From Prevotella communis (GTDB lineage Bacteria; Bacteroidota; Bacteroidia; Bacteroidales; Bacteroidaceae), in NCBI RefSeq assembly GCF_022024175.1, contig NZ_CP091794.1, positions 1-64,000 on the forward strand: DNA of 64,000 nucleotides, written 5' to 3'. Below the pieces are notes generated by a model that was not told the origin of the DNA, made no database searches, and saw nothing but the letters and a program-made list of their open reading frames with translations. Made by a program: the position numbers and the translations under genes. Shown here piece by piece: positions 57,536-64,000 of the stretch; position 1 is the first letter of the stretch, and every line of letters starts with the position of its first letter.

Positions 57536-59989
57536 ATGAAGAGATGTCTTTTGTTTTTGGCAACAACCATGGTAGCGGCTGTTGCCGGTTGGGCTCAGAC
57601 CAGTTTCAGCGAGCCAACGACGTTGTATGTGATGCATAGCAGTGGTAATCACTTGGAGAAAGGTACTGATAATGGCGGATGGATTGAGGCATCCACAAAA
57701 TCCAATCCACAGAAGATGACGTTGATACCCGATGGAACAGGATATTATTCCATACAGGTGGACGGACAAAAAGCTTTCCTGTCGCAGTCGAGACAATGGA
57801 ACACGGGTTTCGTTGCCGACTCTTCTCTGGCTGAGGCAAAATTCCTGATTGAACCAGGCATGAGCCAATACGTAAAACTGCGTTGCAAATCCAATAACAA
57901 ATATCTGGGTACAGACAGTAACGACGGTCACCAGAAGGTGTTTTCCGACAAAGACGGGTCGGACATGAAGCACCTATGGTATTTTGGCAGCAAAGTCAAT
58001 GCCACGCCCCCTGTTGATACCCTTACTTATATGGTTAATCCGCAGGTGGTGCGTCAGCATTTCGATGGCTGGGGCGTGTCGCTTTGCTGGTGGGCAGGCC
58101 AGTGTGGCAAGTGGTCGGACGAGAAAATCACGGAAATCGTGAAGTGGCTTGTCAGTCCCACCGGCCTTAATTACACCCATTTCCGCTATAACATTGGCGG
58201 TGGCGACGACCCCGAGAACAGTCATTGCGACCTGCACCATATGGGCAGAGGCAAGGGCCTGCGTGCTGAGATGGAAGGTTTCAAGGACTTCAGTGGCGAT
58301 GAGTATCATTGGGACCGCGACGCTGCCCAGCGAAAGATTATGCTGAAAATCAAGGAGCTGCGCCCCGATGCCGTGTTTGAAGCCTTCAGCAACTCCTGTC
58401 CTTATTACATGACCTACAGCGGTTGCTGCAGCGGCAATGTGGATGGCGGAAAAGACAATCTGAAGCCAGAGTATTACGAGGAGTTTGCACATTATCTGGT
58501 GGATGTCTGCAAGCACTACAAGGACGAATACGGCATTGAGTTCAAGACCCTGGAGCCCTTTAATGAGTCGGTCACTAATTTCTGGTATGCCAACGGTCCG
58601 CAGGAAGGCTGTCATTTCGACTATGCCTCGCAGATAAAGTTCATCCGTGTATTAGAGCCTATCCTAAAAGCCTCAGGACTCAGCACGGTTATCTCGGCAT
58701 CCGACGAGACCAATATAGGACTCTCCGTAGAGGGCTTCAAGCAATATAAGAATGCCGGTGTGCTGTCGAAGGTGGGCCAGTGGAACACCCACACCTATTC
58801 CGGCAATAATGCCGACCGTTCGCGCCTGGCATTCCTGGCCCATCAGTCTGATATGCCCCTTTGGATGAGCGAGACGGGTAGTGGTGGCAACGGCATTGGC
58901 GGCAATCTCAGCATGGCGCAGCGACTGCTTGACGATATGCGCTACATACAGCCTGAGGCGTGGATTGACTGGCAGTATATGGAAGAGGCCAATGACCAGT
59001 GGTGTACCATTCGCGGCAGTTTTGCCGACCAGACTTACGCCAAGGTGAAGAACTACTACGTGCGCCAGCAGTGCTCACGCTTCATTAAGCACGGCTACGA
59101 CATCATTACATCGCCCTGTCCGAAGACGCTGGCTGCCGTTAATGCCGCCCGCGATACGTTGGTGCTCGTGGTGCTCAACGAAGGTACAAAAGCAATCCAC
59201 AATATTGACCTGTCGCTCTTTCCCGACCTGCCTGCGCTTACAAGTATCAAGGCTTACCGCACTTCGGCCAGCGAGAATCTGACCAGCACGAAGAGTGGCG
59301 TTACCCTTAATGGCAGTGAAATGAAGGTCATCATGCCTGCCCAGTCTATCATGACATTTATTATACCTACCCAGTGTGCGGTCGCAGAACCAGACAGCCT
59401 GCTGCGCGACGGGTGTGAATATCTGATTATTCCTCGACATGAGACCTCGCGGGCCGTCTCGGCAACGGGCAGCAGGGTGACTATTCAGGACATAGACTAC
59501 GGTGATGCCCAGCGCTGGATGCTCTCCGACCTTGGCAATGGTACCTATGGCTTGCAAAACGCACTCGGACTGCGGCTCACGGCTCATCGTAACCTGAGCA
59601 GCTCTACGCTTACCGCTGCGAAGAGCGAGGCCGACGAGCAAGATTTCTATATAGAAGTCGTTGACTATCCATATTATAAGATTCTGGCTAAGAAGGGGCA
59701 TAGTCACGCCTTCGACCTCAATAATGAGTCAACAGCCCCGGGAACCGCAGTCTCTGTTTGGCAGTATCAGGACGGCAACGCCGCCCCCATTCATCGTCAG
59801 TGGATGCTGTTTCCGCTTAACGGTTCACAAAAGACTGATGCCATTTACGAACTGCCTATGTCGCAGGAAAGGATGATGCAGTCTGCTGAAAAACGAATCT
59901 ATGACCTGTCAGGTCGCCGCATGGGCAACCGTGGCGGGCTGAATAAGGGACTTTATATTATAAACGGTCGTAAAGTGGTGATACCTTAG
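57536..59989 (+). CDS. GH30-family glycosidase with ricin-type lectin domains, secreted
   Basis: 817 residues. Signal peptide (MKRCLLFLATTMVAAVAGWA), N-terminal beta-trefoil-like segment (~25-150), then a GH30 (beta/alpha)8 domain with F-D-G-W-G-V-S-L-C-W-W-A, N-I-G-G-G-D, L-E-P-F-N-E (acid/base) and W-M-S-E-T-G-S-G-G (nucleophile). A second ricin-B-like domain (~620-780, Q-R-W-M-L-S-D, Q-W-M-L-F-P) and a sorting tail (G-L-Y-I-I-N-G-R-K) follow. The W-G-V-S-L-C-W-W-A form resembles endo-beta-1,6-galactanase-like members, but the specificity is a guess. Confidence 0.85.
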   Translation: MKRCLLFLATTMVAAVAGWAQTSFSEPTTLYVMHSSGNHLEKGTDNGGWIEASTKSNPQKMTLIPDGTGYYSIQVDGQKAFLSQSRQWNTGFVADSSLAEAKFLIEPGMSQYVKLRCKSNNKYLGTDSNDGHQKVFSDKDGSDMKHLWYFGSKVNATPPVDTLTYMVNPQVVRQHFDGWGVSLCWWAGQCGKWSDEKITEIVKWLVSPTGLNYTHFRYNIGGGDDPENSHCDLHHMGRGKGLRAEMEGFKDFSGDEYHWDRDAAQRKIMLKIKELRPDAVFEAFSNSCPYYMTYSGCCSGNVDGGKDNLKPEYYEEFAHYLVDVCKHYKDEYGIEFKTLEPFNESVTNFWYANGPQEGCHFDYASQIKFIRVLEPILKASGLSTVISASDETNIGLSVEGFKQYKNAGVLSKVGQWNTHTYSGNNADRSRLAFLAHQSDMPLWMSETGSGGNGIGGNLSMAQRLLDDMRYIQPEAWIDWQYMEEANDQWCTIRGSFADQTYAKVKNYYVRQQCSRFIKHGYDIITSPCPKTLAAVNAARDTLVLVVLNEGTKAIHNIDLSLFPDLPALTSIKAYRTSASENLTSTKSGVTLNGSEMKVIMPAQSIMTFIIPTQCAVAEPDSLLRDGCEYLIIPRHETSRAVSATGSRVTIQDIDYGDAQRWMLSDLGNGTYGLQNALGLRLTAHRNLSSSTLTAAKSEADEQDFYIEVVDYPYYKILAKKGHSHAFDLNNESTAPGTAVSVWQYQDGNAAPIHRQWMLFPLNGSQKTDAIYELPMSQERMMQSAEKRIYDLSGRRMGNRGGLNKGLYIINGRKVVIP

Positions 59990-60050
59990 GGCATTTCCGT
60001 TTTCCCTCTGCGAAATAGGAAATTCCCTACTGAGGTTTAGGAAAAACACC

Positions 60051-60081
60051 TTGCGTAGCAGCTGCATAGTTTGTATCTTTG
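60051..60081 (+). promoter_or_regulatory. Promoter of the small lipoprotein gene
   Basis: TTG (60051-60053), 20-bp spacer, TATCTTTG (60074-60081). Confidence 0.55.
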
Positions 60082-60122
60082 CAATGTGAACAAGAAGTTG
60101 AACCCTTTAAAAAGATACAGCT

Positions 60123-60674
60123 ATGAAGAAGTTTTTTACCTATACAGCAATGATCATCCTGACGATGACTCTGTTTACCAGTTGCGATATTGAGTTCTGG
60201 GAGGATATGGAAGACCGCAGCGAGGCTCGTACACTCGACGGCACTTGGACTGGCTATATCGATACCTACTATTACGACCGTTGGGGACTGACTGGCGACA
60301 GCTATCGTACCACGATGTACTTCGAGCGCACCAGTGCCTATAGCGGATGGGGCTATGAGGTTGACTACGACCTGAACAGCCGCTATTCTGACTATTACTA
60401 CTGCGAGTTCGAGTGGGATATCTACAAGGGAAGCATCCGCATTCGCTATGCCGACAGTTGGAACGACGTATATATCAACGACTACCGTCTGAGCAGCAAC
60501 CGCTTCGAGGGCTATATGGACGACGGCACCTCAAAGGATATCATCTTCCGTCTGAACTATGACAGTAAGTTTGACTGGGGCTACTGGAACACACGCGGCA
60601 TCACTCGCAGCGCCAGCGACAGCACCACCACCACTTCTACCAAGGTGATGGCCAGCGGAAAGTTTGCTAAGTAA
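60123..60674 (+). CDS. Tyrosine/tryptophan-rich lipoprotein, unknown function
   Basis: 183 residues with lipobox L-F-T-S-C at residue 21. The mature part opens with an acidic stretch, then repeats aromatic beta-strands (L-D-G-T-W-T-G-Y-I-D-T-Y-Y-Y-D, Y-E-V-D-Y-D-L-N, Y-Y-Y-C-E-F-E-W), and ends in a Ser/Thr tail. This resembles lipocalin-type single-domain lipoproteins. It has its own promoter; pgeF follows 56 bp downstream with a separate promoter. Confidence 0.65.
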   Translation: MKKFFTYTAMIILTMTLFTSCDIEFWEDMEDRSEARTLDGTWTGYIDTYYYDRWGLTGDSYRTTMYFERTSAYSGWGYEVDYDLNSRYSDYYYCEFEWDIYKGSIRIRYADSWNDVYINDYRLSSNRFEGYMDDGTSKDIIFRLNYDSKFDWGYWNTRGITRSASDSTTTTSTKVMASGKFAK

Positions 60675-60701
60675 TCCTGCCGTTGTTACACAGAAAAAGC
60701 G

Positions 60702-60709
60702 TATCTTTG
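60702..60709 (+). promoter_or_regulatory. -7 box for pgeF
   Basis: TATCTTTG, 21 bp before the ATG at 60731, which supports that start over the upstream frame extension to 60683. Confidence 0.5.
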
Positions 60710-60730
60710 CAGGCAAAAAGGTGCAAGGAT

Positions 60731-61495
60731 ATGAAGATACCAAGTTTGCAATACTATCATATAGCTGAGGGCCTCACCGCCTTCAGCTCTATGCGTAAAG
60801 GGGGCTATAGCTCGGGGCGCTATGGCGAGTTTAATATCAACAGATACTGTGGTGATAGCGATGAGGCTATCCGCCAGAACCGCGAAGCGCTGTGCCGCCT
60901 TCTGGATATTACCGACGACCATCTGCTGATGCCGCATCAGGTCCACAAGGCCGAGATAGCCGTGATTGGCGAACAGCGGGATATAGACCTTGAGGGTTAT
61001 GATGCGCTGATGACCAATGTGGAAGAGGTGTGTATCGGCGTCTCTACAGCTGACTGTATCCCCGTGTTGCTCTATGACCCCAGACAGCGTGCCGTCTGTG
61101 CCGTTCATGCCGGCTGGCGAGGCACGGTGATGCGCATTGTGGAGCAGTCCATAGCCAGGATGACGGAAGTTTACGGCACCAACCCCGCAGACCTTATCGC
61201 ACAGATAGGCCCAGGCATCCACCTGGAGAGTTTCGAGGTGGGCGACGAGGTGTATCAGGCTTTTGAAGATGCGGGATTCCCGATGGAAAAAATCAGCAAG
61301 AAATATGAGAAATGGCACATCGATTTGCCAGAGTGCAACCGCTTGCAGTTGATTGCCGCAGGCGTGCCAGATGCGCACATCAGCGTGTCGCCCGTGTGCA
61401 CCTATATGCAGGCGGACACCTATTTCTCAGCCCGCCGACTGGGCATCGAGTCGGGTCGCATCTTCACAGGTATTATCCTAAGAAGAAGAGGCTGA
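60731..61495 (+). CDS. pgeF: Peptidoglycan editing factor PgeF (multicopper-oxidase-like laccase domain)
   Basis: 254 residues of the YfiH/PgeF family. N-terminal A-F-S-S-M-R-K-G-G-Y-S, the active-site stretch T-A-D-C-I-P-V-L-L-Y-D-P and V-H-A-G-W-R-G-T-V, then I-G-P-G-I-H-L-E-S-F-E-V-G and C-T-Y at the end. Family members remove wrongly incorporated residues from muropeptides or deaminate purine nucleosides. The last 23 bp overlap the convergent EamA gene. Confidence 0.92.
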   Translation: MKIPSLQYYHIAEGLTAFSSMRKGGYSSGRYGEFNINRYCGDSDEAIRQNREALCRLLDITDDHLLMPHQVHKAEIAVIGEQRDIDLEGYDALMTNVEEVCIGVSTADCIPVLLYDPRQRAVCAVHAGWRGTVMRIVEQSIARMTEVYGTNPADLIAQIGPGIHLESFEVGDEVYQAFEDAGFPMEKISKKYEKWHIDLPECNRLQLIAAGVPDAHISVSPVCTYMQADTYFSARRLGIESGRIFTGIILRRRG

Positions 61496-62393
61496 CACCT
61501 ACTACCGAGACTACGGCACCCACTACGGCGCGCCACGTAATCTGCTCCTTAAACAGCCAGTAGGACGGCAGGATAATGATGATAGGCGTCGTAGCCATCA
61601 GTGTAGAGGCGATGCCAGCACCTGTGTATTGCACAGCCATCAGTGAGAATCCCACACCCACGAAGGGACCGAATATCGTGGTAGCCGTTGCTACCGCCAG
61701 GCCCTTTCTGTCGTGCAGCGCCTCGCGCAGCGGAGCCATTCCCTGACGCACATACATCAGCAATGAGAAACCAATGATGCCTGCCACGCAACGATAGAAA
61801 TTGGCACTAAAGGGAACAAGCCATGAGGGCATGTCTGCCGTCATCTCGTAGTGGTCCATACCAATCTTGCTCAGCACCAAGCCCACGCCCTGACACATAG
61901 CGGCGCCCACAGCAAAGAGCACACCGTTCAGGGGCAACTTCAGCGACACCTTATGATGCTCACCCCGGCCCAGCACGGAGATGCTGATACCAAAGAGCGT
62001 CACCAGCATGGCCACGATGCTCATCAGCGTCATCTGCTGACCCAGTGTGACCCATGCCATCAGCGCAGCCGCCAGTGGTGCCATCGTCATAAACAGTTGT
62101 CCGAAGCGCGAGCCAATGATGATATAGCACTGGAAGAGGCAGAAATCGCCTATCACATAGCCCACCAGACCTGATAGCAGCATCCATCCGCCGGCCTCCC
62201 ATGAGGCCCCGGCGGGCAACGGACTGCCCGTTACCACCATAAACAACACTCCTGAGAACAGCAGCGCCAGCGCCATTCTCAGCACGTTCAACGTAAGGTT
62301 TCCCAGTCTCTTTGAGCCAAATTCGCTCAGCAGCGCCGTAGCCGTCCACGAGAACGCTACGCCAATAGATATCAATTCGCCAATGTAAGTCAT
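61473..62393 (-). CDS. EamA/DMT-family transporter
   Basis: 306 residues from the ATG complement of 62391-62393, with ten hydrophobic helices in two EamA halves (about 1-140 and 150-300). Typical features are the first helix W-T-A-T-A-L-L-S-E-F-G-S, the loop L-L-S-G-L-V-G-Y-V-I-G-D, and the last helix V-V-G-A-V-V-S-V-V-G-V-S-L-F-F-L-G. The substrate is unknown; it is a drug/metabolite exporter-type permease of the inner membrane. It is divergent from the HU-like gene and overlaps pgeF at its 3' end. Confidence 0.88.
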   Translation of the reverse strand: MTYIGELISIGVAFSWTATALLSEFGSKRLGNLTLNVLRMALALLFSGVLFMVVTGSPLPAGASWEAGGWMLLSGLVGYVIGDFCLFQCYIIIGSRFGQLFMTMAPLAAALMAWVTLGQQMTLMSIVAMLVTLFGISISVLGRGEHHKVSLKLPLNGVLFAVGAAMCQGVGLVLSKIGMDHYEMTADMPSWLVPFSANFYRCVAGIIGFSLLMYVRQGMAPLREALHDRKGLAVATATTIFGPFVGVGFSLMAVQYTGAGIASTLMATTPIIIILPSYWLFKEQITWRAVVGAVVSVVGVSLFFLG

Positions 62394-62406
62394 AGTTTTC
62401 GTGCCG

Positions 62407-62438
62407 CAAAGGTACAAAATAATGTGGAAACAGCCAAA
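62407..62438 (-). promoter_or_regulatory. Promoter of the EamA gene
   Basis: Minus strand TTTG (62435-62438), 20-bp spacer, TACCTTTG (62407-62414); leaves a leader of only a few bases. Confidence 0.6.
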
Positions 62439-62456
62439 TAGTTGGGAAAAAGTTGT

Positions 62457-62464
62457 TATCTTTG
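62457..62464 (+). promoter_or_regulatory. -7 box for the HU-like regulator
   Basis: TATCTTTG directly ahead of the 21-bp repeat block, so the repeats lie in the 5' untranslated region. Confidence 0.55.
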
Positions 62465-62476
62465 CAACTAATTTCT

Positions 62477-62560
62477 ATCCCAAACTTTGGGATGTACATT
62501 TCAAAGTCTGGGATGTGTATCCCAAAGTTGGGGATGGAGATTTCAAAGTTTGAAACGTAA
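62477..62560. repeat. Four 21-bp tandem palindromic units (operator candidate)
   Basis: Exactly 21 bp apart: ATCCCAAACTTTGGGAT (62477), ATTTCAAAGTCTGGGAT (62498), ATCCCAAAGTTGGGGAT (62519), ATTTCAAAGTTTGAAAC (62540). Units alternate ATCCC and ATTTC heads. Unit one is a perfect palindrome apart from its centre base; the others are partial. Two turns of helix spacing puts all sites on one face of the DNA. They lie between the -7 box and the start of the HU-like gene. Confidence 0.85.
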
Positions 62561-62573
62561 AAAGATAAGTGAT

Positions 62574-63197
62574 ATGGCTAATTATGTAATTAAGGAAATG
62601 CCTGAGGGTATGGGCAACGGCAAAAAAGGAAGGATATTCCCAAAGATGCAAGTCTATACGGAATATGACTACGATAAGGTAGTGGAACTCATTCACAACT
62701 ATTCGCCTGCTTTCAGTGAAGGCACGGTGCGTGGCGTACTTGATACGCTTTCAGAGGTTATGAAGACATATCTTCCCATGGGTCACACCATGAAAATAGA
62801 CAATCTTGGTGTCTTCTCGTTGGCTCTCCAATTTTCTGATAATCCAGCGGAAGACGATAAGCAAGACGAGCCCAAGATGAAGTATCGTCGTGTAGAGGCT
62901 AAGGGAGTGAACTTTAAAGTTGATAAGAAACTGGTAGATGATATTAACAGAGACAACACCTTTGAGCGTGCGTCCTATAATCCCGCTACCACCTCACCCT
63001 ATACACCAGAAGAGCGTCTGCAGCGTGCGTTCCGTCATATCGATAAGCACGGATTCATCACCCTGCAGGACTATGCTAATCTCAACGGTCTCAGCAGCAG
63101 TTCTGCCTCGCGAGAATTGGCTAAGTTTGTCGCCGACCCTGCATCCGGAATAACTGAAAAAGGTGCCGGATCGCATAAAGTGTGGGTGAAGGGATAA
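62574..63197 (+). CDS. HU-like DNA-binding protein with C-terminal winged HTH
   Basis: 207 residues from MANYVIKEMPEGM. Residues ~1-125 are of the HU-HIG/histone-like type common in Bacteroidales (Y-D-K-V-V-E-L-I-H-N-Y-S-P-A-F-S-E-G-T-V-R-G-V-L, then G-H-T-M-K-I-D-N-L-G-V-F-S-L-A-L). The C-terminal ~60 residues (H-G-F-I-T-L-Q-D-Y-A-N-L-N-G-L-S-S-S-S-A-S-R-E-L) form a helix-turn-helix. The upstream extension of the frame through the 21-bp repeats is not accepted. The repeats suggest autoregulation. Confidence 0.85.
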   Translation: MANYVIKEMPEGMGNGKKGRIFPKMQVYTEYDYDKVVELIHNYSPAFSEGTVRGVLDTLSEVMKTYLPMGHTMKIDNLGVFSLALQFSDNPAEDDKQDEPKMKYRRVEAKGVNFKVDKKLVDDINRDNTFERASYNPATTSPYTPEERLQRAFRHIDKHGFITLQDYANLNGLSSSSASRELAKFVADPASGITEKGAGSHKVWVKG

Positions 63198-63200
63198 AAT

Positions 63201-63228
63201 AAGAGGATGTGTTGCACATCCTCTTTTG
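63201..63228. terminator. Bidirectional terminator between convergent genes
   Basis: AAGAGGATGTG / CACATCCTCTT (11 bp, 3-nt loop) with T-runs in both directions. Confidence 0.85.
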
Positions 63229-63231
63229 TAT

Positions 63232-63957
63232 TTATTCCTTTTGTCTCAAATCGCCTATGATATTTTTAGCCATTTTTAGGTTTGATTGTATAGGTTTATC
63301 TGAAAGAAAACGCCATGCTTCCTCAGAACGTGTTGCAAATTTTGACGTCTGGTCTAACATCTCATCTACAAACTTTCTGTATTCCAAGAGTTTTTCGTGA
63401 TTTCTTGGTATGGCGGCCTCTTTGAGGAATGTTTTCATAAACCCGTTATATAGTTCCTCTCCTTTTGTTCCTGCTGTGAAGAAATAGATTGAAACAAGCC
63501 CAGTAACGGGGCCACCAGTCTCTGCTTCTGCCGTCGTTTGAAGAGAATCGAGAATAATCCTGCTATATCGAGTTCCTAACTCCAGAATATCCCATTGTAT
63601 CTGCGCTACCTCAAGGTCAAATGAATCACGTACTACTATGAATGACTGAAATTTGCTAAATGCAGCACAAAAATAAGCCTGCTCTTTTATTCCTTTCCGC
63701 CATCCAGATTTTTTCTTGGGAACGTCTAATACCTTCCAAAATCCCAAGTAGGGTAAGGAGTGACGATGTTCTTTCTCTATCGCAGCTAAATCATGCGCAT
63801 TTGGGTGGGTGTTCTGAAACATATCGAAAGTCAGTTTCACACCAGGCTGCCATATAATATGTTTTTCATTTTCAGTCTGGTGAATAGGTTCTTCCTGAGC
63901 CGTTAAAGTCAGACAACAGAACAATAAAACTATTAATGATAAAGGTTTAAGCATCAT
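63232..63957 (-). CDS. Secreted protein, unknown function
   Basis: 241 residues with a signal peptide (MMLKPLSLIVLLFCCLTLTA). H-I-I-W-Q-P-G-V-K-L-T-F-D-M-F-Q near the N-terminus and V-R-D-S-F-D-L-E-V-A-Q-I-Q-W-D-I-L-E-L-G-T-R-Y are distantly like DUF922-type proteins, but a zinc-protease HExxH is absent, so this is weak. It has a -7 box TATATTTG on the minus strand at 63987-63994. Confidence 0.6.
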   Translation of the reverse strand: MMLKPLSLIVLLFCCLTLTAQEEPIHQTENEKHIIWQPGVKLTFDMFQNTHPNAHDLAAIEKEHRHSLPYLGFWKVLDVPKKKSGWRKGIKEQAYFCAAFSKFQSFIVVRDSFDLEVAQIQWDILELGTRYSRIILDSLQTTAEAETGGPVTGLVSIYFFTAGTKGEELYNGFMKTFLKEAAIPRNHEKLLEYRKFVDEMLDQTSKFATRSEEAWRFLSDKPIQSNLKMAKNIIGDLRQKE

Positions 63958-63986
63958 TTATTAGCTGATTAATTTGTTTCTGTCGG

Positions 63987-63994
63987 CAAATATA
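63987..63994 (-). promoter_or_regulatory. -7 box for the last gene
   Basis: TATATTTG, 30 bp before the start at 63957; the -33 region lies past the window edge. Confidence 0.45.
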
Positions 63995-64000
63995 CGAAAT

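Overview
The window looks like chromosome of a Prevotella-type gut or oral Bacteroidales. The evidence is: promoters of the Bacteroidota form (TTTG, about 19-20 bp, TAnnTTTG); BspA-like leucine-rich proteins and secreted hydrolases with short C-terminal sorting tails (GLYIxNGKKxxxR); IS66 and tetQ-rteA-rteB sequences; and almost no Shine-Dalgarno sites. No species was assigned.

Region by region. 1-4.7 kb is a patchwork of small secreted or orphan genes (DUF4369 fragment, kinase-like ORF, double TonB-C protein, TraX-like membrane protein) separated by dispersed non-coding repeats. 4.69-7.2 kb is an intact three-gene IS66 element with perfect ends and an 8-bp target duplication; it sits exactly between a consensus promoter and a structured 300-nt leader of a BspA-like gene (7.5-9.5 kb). 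9.6-14.1 kb has an orphan XRE regulator, a GH36 alpha-galactosidase, a GDSL/SGNH hydrolase and a small secreted protein. 14.2-31.1 kb is a mosaic mobile region: a decayed BspA-like tail, then tetQ with its translational attenuator, rteA, and an rteB cut after its AAA+ domain and fused in frame to the C-terminal part of a GC-rich outer-membrane beta-barrel gene. After that come 1.9 kb of non-coding DNA with covarying hairpin repeats and AT-rich iterons, a ParA/DUF3408 partition operon, excisionase-like HTH proteins, a tyrosine recombinase and a zinc-finger protein with four HTH units. 31.1-34.0 kb has two more BspA-like genes, the first of which stops inside a repeat exactly where the mobile region begins.

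34.4-35.3 kb is a tight DUF3791-DUF3990-DUF3791 operon, possibly an ADP-ribosyltransferase-type toxin-antitoxin module. 35.5-64 kb is mainly housekeeping and glycan-use DNA: HI0933-like flavoprotein, rnc, fabF, acpP, aldo/keto reductase, pyridoxal kinase, GH43 arabinanase, an ECF sigma/anti-sigma operon, greA, a HIT protein, manC-type guanylyltransferase, tRNA-Leu(CAA), a phosphoesterase, HU, rhomboid protease, secDF, GH30, pgeF, an EamA transporter and an HU-like regulator behind four 21-bp palindromes.

The most interesting unexplained material is non-coding: (i) the array of covarying hairpins at 22.96-23.78 kb; (ii) two structured leaders with mutually exclusive pairings in front of BspA-like genes (7.3 and 34.1 kb); (iii) heptanucleotide repeats that have entered the reading frames of the flavoprotein and rnc; (iv) operator-like repeats. 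All functional calls are from reading motifs by eye; no database search or folding program was run.
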